Positions 51,251 through 62,352 of a stretch of DNA of 64,000 bases are shown here, piece after piece (position 1 is the first letter of the stretch; the number at the start of each line of letters is the position of its first letter). The stretch lies in contig CM042150.1 of NCBI GenBank assembly GCA_023376005.1, positions 75,279,069-75,343,068 on the forward strand. Reading direction: 5' to 3'. Under the pieces are notes generated by a model that saw only the letters and a program-made list of their open reading frames with translations, did no database searches and had not been told where the DNA came from. This DNA comes from Doryteuthis pealeii. Its lineage: Eukaryota; Mollusca; Cephalopoda; Myopsida; Loliginidae. The position numbers were made by a program, and so were the translations under genes.

Positions 51251-51389
51251 AGGCATGAAAAGGAGAGAAACAGAGAGAAAAGTAGCCTCCACAGTATTTA
51301 TAAAACTACACTGTCTAAAATAAATAAACCATGCATACATGTATACATATGTGGCGAGCCGGAAGTTCTTGCTTCAACGGACAGAAGTA

Positions 51390-51623
51390 GTTTGCGCATG
51401 TGGATTGCGCACCCTAGTAAAAAATAAAATTCAAAATAAAAGTCGTAAAATTCAACCAATCAGAGGCGTTCCCACCTAATAAGAAAAATTATCGAATGGA
51501 GCCTACGGAGCCTACCTGATTGCTATAAATGCTCAGATTTTTTCATTTTCAAGCAGAAAGATCTCACTTGTCTAAAGGAATTCACGTCACTCTTCTTAAT
51601 AACATTTCACGTACATGCTGAAG
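51390..51623 (+). promoter_or_regulatory. Promoter-like segment with possible first exon
   Basis: In order: two TGCGCA sites (51393-51398 and 51406-51411, NRF1 half-site-like), a CCAAT box (aaccaatcag, CCAAT at 51456-51460), a TATA box (ctataaatg, 51523-51531) and, about 90 bases on, ATGCTGAAG followed by donor-like GTATGA (GT at 51624). The spacing fits a polymerase II core promoter with a short first exon. The upstream 'tgtggcgagccgg' could instead be the 5' edge of an LTR. It is oriented away from the NEK exon, so it is not that gene's promoter unless it works in both directions. Confidence 0.4.
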
Positions 51624-51989
51624 GTATGAACTATCTCTCTCTTTAAATAACCTACGCTATCAGAGATAAATATTAGATGCATTCAACTTATGCCTGACCT
51701 TTTCTTTCTCAGAGATTTATAACATCTCTGCTTATATTTTACATTGAACTTTTAAAAAAAGCACCTTTTTACAGAACTTTGCCAAGTATCCTGTATTACC
51801 TTTTGTAAACCTCATGTTAATACAATGTTGTTTTTTAAATCAAGAGTTTTGTCTTCTATGCCATGTGCTTGATTGTTTTATGGTCTTTAAATGTTTGAAC
51901 ACTTTTATTAAATATAGACATCAAACTTCCCTACCTATCACCATACATACTCATAAGGGAGTAAAATGAGGAAATCAATCCGACAGTAT

Positions 51990-52657
51990 GTGGTGGAGAA
52001 ATGTTGAATAAAACACGGAATGTTACAATGAATGGAAATTTATTTGTCATAGTGTTGATATTCAAATATATTTTGGTCTATAAAGAAACTTTCTTCAGGA
52101 CAATATGAAACTAGTCAAAGAGAAAAAAGATTTATGTAGTTAAAATGATGATGGATGTTTTGAATGCATTGAGTTTGGAAAATGTGTACACATGGTTTCG
52201 TAACCGTTCATTGATTAGTGTTCATAATTGAATGCTAATGACTTGATTTATCATGCAGCAAAGCGCCATGAGACTCGTAATCGATCTATATGGAATACAT
52301 CCATATCCTTTTCATACATCATCCTACATGGACCAATCATTTTTTGGGCTTTTTCTTACTCACGTTGTTCCAATCAACATTTTGATTTTCGCTTTTGCAT
52401 GTACCAATTACATCATTAACATTCAATTATGAATGCTAATCAACAAATGGTTACAAACCTTTTCAATACATTTTCAAACTGAACGCATTCAAAACATCCA
52501 TCATCTTTTTAACTACATAAATCTTTTTTCTCCTTGACTAGTTTCATATTGTTCTGAATAAGGTCTCTTTATAAACCGAAATGACTGAACATTGACACAA
52601 CTAATACATTTCCATTCATTTCAACATCTCATGTTTGTTCTACATTTCTCCACACAT
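51990..52657. mobile_element. Palindromic foldback element, about 670 bp
   Basis: Right copy of the element at 14147-14797. The ends are 'tggtggagaaatgttgaata' and 'catttctccacaca'; the whole element folds on itself with a diverged centre near 52290-52345. No open frame is of note. Confidence 0.75.
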
Positions 52658-52925
52658 AAACATATATATATGGTGCCTTACTGTCAAACAAGGCATGAAA
52701 AGGAGACACACAGAGAGAGGAAAGTAGCCTCCACAGCAAAGAGAACCAGAAGGAAGGAGAAACAACAGCAGCCCCAGCAAGCATCACTGTTTTTGTGCAG
52801 TCAGTGAACCAGAGACTGCCATTCAAAAATTGGCCTGCTCAGCCACTCATACAGATGCAGAAAAAAACTTCTTTTTCTTTAGTACACTATGCCATTGTCT
52901 CGGGTAGACTGAAGGATGCCAATAT

Positions 52926-52926
52926 A

Positions 52927-52976
<50 letters not shown>

Positions 52977-53351
52977 TAGGATTTTTAAAAAAGAAAAGTA
53001 TCTTTAATTCAGGAATATGTGAATGTAAAGGAAAGATCCCACCCTCAACAATTTTAGCAGAATTAAGAATCCTTGCTCGAAATTTGAACAATTACAAAGT
53101 TGATTTTAACTATCTAGTGTCTACTAAAAAAACGTAAAAGGATATCACTTGATTTTCAAAGAACAAACATATAGATGAGGGATCATTCCTTACTGATGGT
53201 ACCATGTAACCCAGTAAAAACCGTCAAAAGGAAATAGGCATTTTCATGTTCACCTACTGTTTGAAAGATGCCACAAACAAAAATACATGGTGAGGCACTC
53301 TAGCAACGTATTGGTTGTGGGAAACATCCATCAATCCATCCACCCCCACAA

Positions 53352-53429
<78 letters not shown>

Positions 53430-53462
53430 AGAGGAGAGAGAGAGAGAGAGAGAGAGAGAAAG
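52926..53462. repeat. Two microsatellites: (AT)n and compound (AT)n-(GA)n
   Basis: AT tract 52926-52975, AT tract 53354-53390, then about 70 bp of GA 53391-53462. Partners in the left arm are at 13851-13901 and 13371-13472. Confidence 0.9.
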
Positions 53463-53800
53463 GTGGGGAGGAGTACAGATGTTGTAGCTTTTCTTTAACA
53501 ATGTAAGGAAAACTGCTGGATCAGATTTGAACCTAGGAGTGGTTTACAAGACTTTTATCAAATGTTTTGGTTCTAACTCTCATGCTACATTCTTAAAGAA
53601 AAAAAAACCCACAAAAATACTGTTTGCCTGGAAATAAAAGTAGGGTGTAGCCTGTAAACCTGTCACAAACTTCTGGGATATTTTTAATGATGGAAATTTA
53701 AGAAAAAAAAAGTAAACCACTTCTTGTCAGAGCCCAATTGAGTACCTTATGTTATGATTAGATAAACATAATATATTTTACACTGAAAATGAGCCAATTA

Positions 53801-54000
53801 NNNNNNNNNNNNNNNNNNNNNNNNNNNNNNNNNNNNNNNNNNNNNNNNNNNNNNNNNNNNNNNNNNNNNNNNNNNNNNNNNNNNNNNNNNNNNNNNNNNN
53901 NNNNNNNNNNNNNNNNNNNNNNNNNNNNNNNNNNNNNNNNNNNNNNNNNNNNNNNNNNNNNNNNNNNNNNNNNNNNNNNNNNNNNNNNNNNNNNNNNNNN
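53801..54000. other. Assembly gap, exactly 200 N
   Basis: A round-number gap is typical of a scaffolder's default join, so its true size is unknown. The palindrome's right arm stops exactly at its left edge, and the sequence to its right shows no match to the bases left of 13031. All open frames through it are meaningless. Confidence 0.97.
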
Positions 54001-54115
54001 ATTGCACATGTGTATTTTTTGCAATTAATCAATATCTTGATTAATCCTGTGGATTTAACCCTGAAGATCCATATGGTGAAACTCGAGTAGGTTATTACTG
54101 TGTACTATTATTATA

Positions 54116-54470
54116 ATATATATATATATATATATATAGTCAGCCACAGACACCGTGTTTTGACGTATCATGTCTCTTCAATATGGCTAAACATTTGCTG
54201 CCTACCTCTAGCTGGGATCGAAATCTGATCAATTTATCATCAGTCAGGCTTCTTGACCACTCGGCCATCTGTACCTACAGTCTCGGAGGAGCATTCTAAC
54301 TGATATATACCTCTGTATATATGTAAAGGCCACCAGAGAGTGCTCCATTTGTTTTATAGGAGAGCACTACCTTTTAGACTTAGTTGGCGATTGTCAGCTA
54401 AATGCCCTCCCAAAGTGCTCACCCCACCCGGAGGTAGGGAGCATATATATATATATATATATATATATAT
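54116..54470 (-). repeat. tRNA-derived SINE-like repeat between TA microsatellites
   Basis: On the minus strand 54196-54275 has box A (tggccgagtggtcaagaag) and box B (gatttcgatcccagc), a Leu/Ser-tRNA-like head. The repeat is bounded by TA tracts at 54116-54138 and 54443-54470. It is a different family from S1 and S2. Confidence 0.6.
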
Positions 54471-54549
54471 CTGAAATTTCAATTTTGGTTACAGTGCTTC
54501 AATGCTGTAGTCTGGCAATGAATAAAATTATTACGATTTGTGTGGCCAT

Positions 54550-55130
54550 TTTAGGGCTGTAGGTGAAAATGTTTTACAGTGGAGATCTCTTGTGGCATAA
54601 AGTTTGATCCTTTATTGAAGTAGAAAGATATAGTATCAGTTTTAATCCTTGTCAGCTGATCCATGTTAAAGAATTGTATAATCCTCATCAGTTGGTCTGT
54701 GTTTAGAGAGTTGTATAATCCTTGTCGGTTTGTCCATCTAGCGATCAATTGTGTGACAATTTATCAATGCCTTTGAATAGTAGATTTAATACGTGTTTGG
54801 CCGTTTTGATTGGCCGATTCAGCCAACAGTGTTTTGGAACAGTCTATAAATACAAGTTGTGTTCATTAGCACATTATATACCAACAATACTCCAACAAAC
54901 ATGTAATAATATCTATTTTGCTTGAATAATGTTCCACTAGAAATAATAAAATCCTGATATATTTGGTTTAGAAAATTAACTTTGTAAAAAATGATTTTTT
55001 GAAGTGTACTTATTTATGGGTAATACTGTAACACATTATATTCATTTTGATTGTATAATGTTCCAATAGAAATAATAAAATCTTAGCATTTATATGAACT
55101 CATGTTACATAATTATTAGATTCCTAACAC
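54550..55130 (+). other. LTR-like or promoter-like AT-rich stretch
   Basis: It contains a 36-37 bp tandem repeat (taatcct.gtcag.tg units at 54643, 54679 and 54716), a TATA-like 'tctataaatac' near 54841 and two direct copies of a block with 'aatgttcca.tagaaataata' followed by AAAT (54925-54960 and 55055-55090) carrying AATAAA signals. This could be a decayed LTR, but no matching partner is seen. Confidence 0.3.
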
Positions 55131-55589
55131 TTATGTACCATTAGTGTAGAAATCAAAATGGCTGTTATAACTTGCAGCCGGTGGCCTTGAAGGATTGAGT
55201 GGCTCGGCTTGACCTCAGTCTGATCCTCCTTCTGGGGGATACTGTGAGAATTGGTGGAGAAGACCCTCTTCCGGTTTAGATTAGAAAGACAGTTTAGTTC
55301 AGTATTGGCCAAACCATGAAGGTGGTAAATCGTAATAAGCGCACGGCTGACTCAATCTGCGCAGGTAGTCTGGTGGAGATTTCGGAATAAAATATGATCT
55401 AAAGAAAATTGAAGTCTTGGGTTATTATCTAAAAACTACCAATGACTCAGGGCTTCTGATAAAGAGAAATCCCCAATGAAAGACCAGACATGAAGTTCCC
55501 AAGATGAAGTCCAGACGCTAGAAGAAGAATGTAAGATACCAAAGATGAGTAGAAGAATAATAGAAGTAAAGAGAGTATACAACACTCAG
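55131..55589. other. No gene recognised
   Basis: GC-richer at 55180-55400, then purine-rich. No motif or repeat partner was found. Confidence 0.4.
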
Positions 55590-57215
55590 ATAAAATGGAA
55601 ATCATGTGCTTTAAACAAGATGGAGACATTTCGAATAGATGACAAGCCTCTGAAATTAGTAGACCCGTTCACATACTGAGATAGAAATATTGTAGCATAA
55701 TGGGTGCCCCACCCGGGAACACCATATTTGTGGCCTTGTGCCAGACACAGAGAAACCTTAATAGGATGTAGCACGATTCTCAGACCTACGGGAGTGGGCA
55801 AGCAAGAGGGTAATTGTAAAACTCGTTATCACCTTGAGTCGATTCGTAGCCAAGAAGTCTAGGATTTTGCTAGTAAAATTTATTTTAATCGGTTTGTCAG
55901 AAGAAAGGATGGTTGACCCGTTGACCTCTTAATTGACACGTGCAATTTGGTAGAACAGTTAGAACCTTCGAAAGATTCCAGGACATTCTAGAAAGTTCAC
56001 CACCGATTTCTATATAATGAGGGAACCTTAGATTTTGCGACAGTTGAGTTGAGTTTTGTCTGCATCTGTGGAGTTGGTTTGACAGTCGGGTTGACGGAAC
56101 TGTTTGACTGAGTTGGTGAGAGGCGAGCGACTGGGGTCCTGAAATCGAGACATGGTGTCGCTAATATTTTACACTGGACGAAGTTAAAAAAAAAAACATA
56201 CCTATTAATGAAGCCTGATAATTGGTACTGACCGTTGGAACAAAGTTAAGGACATTACTAAAAACATATATGTTAATGAAACCAAATTTCTCTCTCTCAG
56301 AGTTAAGAAGCCGAAATTGAATAAATCAAGTCATTAAAAAAGAAGCGAAAAGTTTGTTGTCAACTTTACTCTACTACAAAAATACTACGAATGTTATGAA
56401 TGAAATCCCCTTGCCCAAAGATACCCGTGAAGATAGACAATTGACCATGACTAAGAGCCCACGGCATGTGCAAGGTGATACCTTTCCCTGACCAATAAAA
56501 TTCATTCAGTAAAGAGAAAGGGTTCCTTCGTGGACTTAAAGGACTGCTGGGATTCTGTGTGTGCTGATCAACAAGTCAACGTGCCAACTCCTGATACACG
56601 ACCGTACAAGCCTTAATAGTACCATGTGTTTTGAAGACGCGGTGGGCTCCAGTCCACAACGTCACATATACTATATGATTGGTAGTATCGAGAAAAGGCA
56701 ATACGTTACAATATCTCATCTACAGAAAGCGATGTCAATATACACATAGGAAAGGCAGGGGTTTCCTTTGGTAGATTATGAATCAACTGATCTCTCTGAT
56801 AAGATGAAGCAAGAATTCTTCTAAGCTGTAGCCATGTCAGTGCTACTGTATGACTGCACCACCTTGACTTTAATGAAACACTTGGAGAAAGGGCTAGATG
56901 GGGACTATACAAAATGCTGTCTTGAACGAACCCTTGAAGCAGCACCACAAAAAAATTGACGTTTACCTCCTATCACACAACCATCCAGGTAAGACGAACA
57001 AAACATACTGGACACTGCTGTAGAAATAAGGATAAGCTCATGAGTGATGTTCTCCTGTGGACACCTAACCATGGACACACCAGTGTTGGTTGATGAGCAA
57101 AAACTTCTATTAATCAGCTCTGTATGATGGACTCTTAATGCCATGCTGAGGACTTGAAAGGATAGGGATGTGTGGTGAGAAAGAGTCATGGAAATCCATG
57201 TTATCAACATGACTT
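55590..57215 (+). pseudogene. LINE fragment split by an insertion
   Basis: 55590-55690 and 56711-57215 together match the LINE at 27800-28385 and 38450-39000: phrases for MCFKQDG, LKLVD and, after the insertion, ISSTESDV and the C-terminal 'gagaaagagtcatggaaatc' end. The frames are broken. The intervening 1020 bp (55691-56710) is foreign to the LINE. Confidence 0.8.
55691..56710 (+). mobile_element. Solo-LTR-like insertion inside the LINE
   Basis: It begins TGTAGC and ends GTTACA, the TG..CA pattern of retroviral-type LTRs. It is flanked by the same four bases (atat, 55687-55690 and 56711-56714), which occur once at the matching point of the uninterrupted LINE copies (27909 and 38918 areas). 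Inside are a TATA-like 'ctatataatgag' (56020-56031) and an AATAAA signal at 56494-56499, placed as expected for U3-R-U5. No second LTR or coding interior is present, so it most likely remains from LTR-LTR recombination. Length and ends fit a Ty3-type element; the family is not determined. Confidence 0.7.
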
Positions 57216-57248
57216 GGAAGTATACTTATTTATGGGTGATATTGTAAA

Positions 57249-60200
57249 AATCCCTTCCATGTATAGACACATTCGTTCTTTAAATTGATGGAAGGAAAGT
57301 GAAAGCAGCATCATTTAGAAATGTGTAAAAGATAAGTTTTGATGATTCTGTGAACTTTTTGATGTGTTTTTTTTTGTCGAGCCACGAGCAGGGCATATTG
57401 ATAGTTTAAAGACTGGTTCCTCTGAGACAATAATAACAATGGACACAAATGCAAAGACAGGAATGTTTTCAGACAATCCAAAAGACAGAGAAAAAGTCCA
57501 CTAAATAAAACCATTTGAAATTCAGCCTATTTAATATTCATTGAATTCAGTAAAATATGCCTGAAGCCAATAATGTAAAATAAAAATACAAAACTGATTG
57601 TGATCTTTTTTTCTTTCTTCATTCTTTTGTTCTATTACTTAAGACTTTTTGGCTACTGCAAAATGGTCAGCAAAAGTTTGAACACAGGAAAATATTGACC
57701 ATTTGTGTTATAAATAAATTTTGACCTTTGAACTTTTGCTTTTGAATAAAAGTGGATTTTATTGTTGCTGGTGTTAACACTTAGATGGGGAATTGATCTT
57801 TTATCAACCCCCAATTCTCTTCAAGATGATGCTGAAATGTCTCATGCCCAACCAAGAGAGGAACAGCTTAAAAACATGAGATATACATTGGATTATACAT
57901 ACATACATACACACATACATACAAAGTTTAACACACTTGGCACATCAAGTGTCTTTAAACCTAATATTTATACATCGCCTCTTCCATGTGCAATATAAAA
58001 CTAAGTTCCTTTAACCCTTTAAAAAAAGTCATTCTTTTTTGGTTGGTCCAAGAACTTTTCAGTGTCTTCTTGTACTTCATGATTTTTCCTGTAGAATCTT
58101 ATACCAATTAATTGATTCTCATTTAATGATTCCAAGTGAAGAATCCTTCTTAAGTAATCACAGATATGCAATCAAAATTGGTGCCAGTTTCAGTGAATTA
58201 TATTGGTTAACCCCTTTAAGATGGTTGCATGGTTTTTAATATAATTTTGTAGGGGTAACCATGTGGATGGAGAAAGTAACATTAAATGGTTGTTATTGCA
58301 TACAGGGTGTTGAAATAAATAATCAATCATATATAGCAACAATGAAAGTGAGGGATTTTAATGATAGTGTAATGTTTATTGGATGGTTTTAATTATTTAT
58401 TTGTGAAATATATCATGTTTTAAAACATATTTTGACAATCATGGATAACATTTTTTGCAGACTTTTGTCTTGAATTTAGTGCTAGGTATTTAAAAATGAG
58501 TGTTATGCTGATGCTGAAAATGCCAATTCAGAGAACAAATAGTATTCTTGCAAATCAATTCCTGAACTTTGATTATCATGCTTTAGATGAATTCTTTAGG
58601 AGTTAAAATCATTCCTGCAGACCATTCATGAAATATAATTTTATAACATGATAACATCAAGTTATTTGCAGCGATATTGGACACTGTTTGTAAATAATTT
58701 GCATATGAAAGGATGAGCTATATATACATATATATATAGTCCTGCTATTTGGAGAAAGAGGATATGTAAAAAGAGGACATTGAATGATGGACTTGAAACT
58801 TAATAACTTTCTTGGTAACATCATAATATTATCAAATACAAGCTTCAAGGATAAAATTAGAACACAGTTGTATTTGTAGTTATGAGCAGGTCCATTGCCA
58901 AAGTATTATGAGTTGGGAAAGAGACATTCTTTAAGTTTGGGGTGTGTGGCATAAATAGATGTACTTTTTAACTTTTAGTTGCAATTTTTTTCATCTCTTT
59001 TAATCAGTTTAAATTTATGATAATCCTCACTTCAAACAATATTTGTCCTAAGGACCTCCTCCCCCAAAAAAATCCCAAAACAAATATAATTTTTAGTCAA
59101 TTGTGAATGAATAGAAAAATAGTGAAACTAATTTGAAATGGTTGCTGAGTTCTTGACAATGATTCAATAAAATAAGTAAATAATAAAAAAATCATTAATG
59201 AAGGTGTAAGAGTTGCTATTCTATGGTGGGAAAATATCTCTTTCCTGTCAGTAATTCTACCATGAAATCTTTTAAGATTTTTAGTTTGTTAATAATAGTC
59301 GACCTCCTTCCTCCCCATCAGGGAATTTTCTTTACTGTTTTTTTTAATTTTATTTTATTCATAATTTTCTACTTGGAATAGGAAAGTTCTATTGCTTCAG
59401 ACACATGCATATTCTTATGACATATGAGGGGTAAGCAATTTTCAGGAGCTTCCTGCCCTCCAGCTAGGTTCTGAGAAAAAAAAGCATCTCTAGAATATGT
59501 CCATGAGAAAGATAGTAAGAAGAATAAAACAAAATAAGAAATAAATAAGGTCTAAATAAAAACTAAAAGTATGGACACCCTGCAATCATGTGGCCATGAT
59601 ATTCTTTCCTTTTGAGCACTTTATCCTGAACAACATTTCATTTGCTGATCCCCCACCCACCCTCGATGTTTGTTTTGTCACATGCGTTTGTACACTTTTT
59701 TTATATTGTTTCTTCTAAGAAAATATATTTGAAAAATATTTCCAATTTTTCTTCCAAATATTGGTATAAAGCATTGTGATGATAAAATTTAAATTAATTC
59801 AAGTTTGGAGATATTTTATTTCAGGTGTCAAAGAAATTTTTAAAAATGTTTAGATATATAAATTAAAACTAACTATACAATCAAAATTTAATAGTAGTCT
59901 TCCTTCCTTTTCAATATGATAATCAGTTTAATTTGGGTCCACACTCTACTAAAAATCTTTTTGGGTAGTTATCAAATTATTTTGTTTAGAATTCACCCTG
60001 AAGTCAGTTGTTTATGTGTACAAAATTTAGTGAAAATCAATTGAGTAGTTTTCACATTTACAAAACACATATGTGCATGCATATGCATAACAGTTCATTT
60101 TTTGTAGTCTTGAAAACAAAACTTTCACCATAAAAGGAAATTGAATGTTCAAAGTCAGCAAAATGAACAGTACTTAGCTCAATTATAAAGACGGTTTCCT

Positions 60201-60697
60201 ATCATTACTTTCAGCTGTTTTAGGTGTTTTGTGAAATGTCTTTGTTTTGTCTTTGAAAGAGTTGTTTAGTTCTAAGTTGAAAAAAATGATCAAGTGTCAT
60301 TTCTAGCATTGTTGGGTGACTAATTTAGTTCAAAGTGAAAGAAATTCACAATTCAAACCTTTCTTTGTAGAAATCTATTCACATTATATGAGTTCATTCT
60401 GACTTGATTTTTATTGTAATCTCAGTAGAACTGTTGATTCTTTAAACTTGGCTTCAACTTATTGAACGTTTTCTGCTGGGGTTCACTCCCTTTTTTTCTC
60501 TCTAGACAGCCAGGGTCTCCCTGCATTCCTAACTTATAAACACCTCACTAACTGCTGCTCGTATCTAATTAGCTCCCATGGAAGTCTATTCTTTGATACA
60601 ATATTCTGTCAGAATGATTGATTTCAAACTTGCTTCTTGTTGTCATCAAAGAAGAAAATACCCCCCCCCCACACACAAACACACACATGCATATATA
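57249..60697. other. No gene recognised; AT-rich with small repeats
   Basis: It contains a (CATA)n patch (57896-57925), TA tracts near 58720-58740 and a C run at 60660-60670. Splice-like signals, for example a pyrimidine tract with AG at 60490-60523, do not lead into open frames of useful length. The 78-codon frame at 57762 and the 66-codon frame at 58039 have no recognisable motif. Confidence 0.45.
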
Positions 60698-60939
60698 TTT
60701 AGCTCAGTCAGTAGAGTGTTCGACTAGGAACCTTAAGGTTGCTGGTTCGATACCAGCCCTCACCATTTCAGCGTATGAGTATCACAGGGATCTGTGCGGT
60801 AAAGTAAGGAGCTGATGGTAGGCGTGGCACTCCACCTCAGATGAAAAAACAATCTCCTTGGTCTAGCACTAGTGAAAAGGGGATAAACTCCCTCACTGTC
60901 TGGCTGATACCGACTTTAGGTCACCCCAACAACTTTACT

Positions 60940-60940
<1 letters not shown>
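60698..60940 (+). repeat. S1 SINE, full length
   Basis: Head with box A (tagctcagtcagtagagtg) and box B (ggttcgataccagc), body and tail complete, ending at a TA microsatellite. A good reference copy for the family. Confidence 0.9.
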
Positions 60941-60971
<31 letters not shown>

Positions 60972-61159
60972 AATATTAGTAGTGGAAAAAATTAAGAGTC
61001 TACCATGGTTTCAATCTAAATGATTCCACCAGGACCCCACCCTAAGCTTAACTTAGTCAATGTAATTCTTTAGTTAAACTCACTTAAATTACATTGACCT
61101 AGTTAAGCGTAGGGTAGGGTTCTTATGAAATCATTTGGTAGACCCTTAACTTTTTCCTC

Positions 61160-61195
<36 letters not shown>
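60941..61195. repeat. Inverted repeat ending in trinucleotide microsatellites
   Basis: Left arm 60956-61065 and right arm 61085-61195 are complementary: AAT units pair with ATT units, 'gagtctacca' with 'tggtagaccc', 'accctaagcttaact' with 'agttaagcgtagggt', and 'tcaatgtaatt' with 'aattacattga'. The whole unit is about 240 bp with a loop of about 20 bp. It resembles a MITE whose ends seed microsatellites. Confidence 0.75.
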
Positions 61196-61615
61196 TGCTC
61201 TATATTTTTGATATATTCAGCACTTTTGGATTATTTACTGACACCACTGCAATGGAAACATTAAAGCGGCAATTGGATACTATATATATATATATAAAGA
61301 AATCATTTTGAAACATATCCATTTGACCCACAAATGGGGCTTTAAGAGGTAAAAACACTCCAGGTCAGAGGGGAGCAGGAAATGATAGCTATGAAGCAGA
61401 ACTTCGTCACTGGATGGTGTTTGGTGTCATACTCAGGGCATTGCTTTTGCAGGAAAAAGCAGCCGACAGCGCAACAAGTTGTTTTGAGTGATTTCCTACG
61501 TCAATAATAGCCTCTTTATTGTTAATTTCAACCCACCTCATCTTCAAAGCACTCATCTCCATTATGAAACTTTTGGAATAAATACTGAGCTGTACGTTTT
61601 TTGATGGTCCTTAAG
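61196..61615. other. No gene recognised
   Basis: A (TA)n tract at 61281-61298 and a GC-richer patch at 61330-61500 without a supported frame. Confidence 0.4.
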
Positions 61616-61619
61616 TAAA

Positions 61620-62175
61620 ATATTGATATTCCAAGTCAGAATGGACCTGGGAGTAATGGTATCGATTGGGTGACTCCACACTCTCAAGCTTCAGAATTGA
61701 AGCCTCACCATCAGATACAGTTTCCCCCCTGTCGTCTGGGGCATTAGAATGCACCAACTGCACCTCTGCAGAGGGGTAAGACTCCCCCAATGGGGCCACC
61801 TGTTGGCCGTGGGTGGCGACCCGTGATGCATCCCAGGTGGATGAGCAGTTCATGACTTGCAATACTTCACTTTGGCCCTATCTTGGGCTAGACGGGCGGT
61901 CGGAAAGGCCCCCTCCAATCAATCAGCTGGTCACTTCAAGCCCTAGCACCTATATGATTTTCCCAACCCTATTGCCCTTATGGCAAGCCCCATCCCCTTT
62001 TTTATCCTGTGGGTGCTAGAAGGCGGTAACTGAGGGTCTACATGTCCTGGGAATGACGTTAAACTCTATCTGATGGTGAGTTTCCAGTTTTGGAGGTTTG
62101 GGAAATGTGGAGCACCCCTTCCACTGCTCCCTGGTCCACTCTGACCCGGAGTGGTAGTACCTGTTAGGGTTCTAT
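61620..62175. repeat. Family A repeat, inverted pair
   Basis: 61620-61960 is a minus-oriented copy of the 1-325 family, including the 'gtgggtggcgaccc' motif. 62030-62175 is a plus-oriented piece of the same family (tctgatggtgag, gagtggtagtacctgttagg). The two face each other across about 70 bp. Confidence 0.65.
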
Positions 62176-62183
62176 CTATATAC

Positions 62184-62352
62184 TTTGATACTGGCCATTG
62201 CCAACTCAGTAGCACAGGGATCTATGCAGTAAAGTGAGGAGCTGATGGTAGGTGTGGTGCTCCACCTCAGATGCAAAAACAATCTCCTTGGTCTAGCGCT
62301 AGTGAAAAGGGGATAGATTCCTTCAATGTTAGGCTGATACTAACTTTAGGTC
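62184..62352 (+). repeat. S1 SINE, head truncated
   Basis: It starts inside the T-arm (ttgatactggcc) and has a complete body and tail (ctagcgctagtga, ggctgatac). It lies about 10 bp after the family A copy. Confidence 0.85.

Larger units (their letters stand above)
33496..53800 (-). repeat. Right arm of giant inverted repeat (about 20.3 kb)
   Basis: Inverted partner of 13031-33424. It stops exactly at the first N. Its exon, SINEs and mariner are cleaner than their partners: the NEK exon is intact, the mariner keeps one frame for 990 bases and its terminal repeats match perfectly. Listed repeats aside, its AT-rich stretches (34.4-38.4, 41.7-43.0, 43.9-49.2 kb) show no further exon that I can support. 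Confidence 0.95.

Noticed and set aside
53758..54032. Open frames of 69-88 codons across the gap
   Set aside because: They consist almost entirely of Ns.
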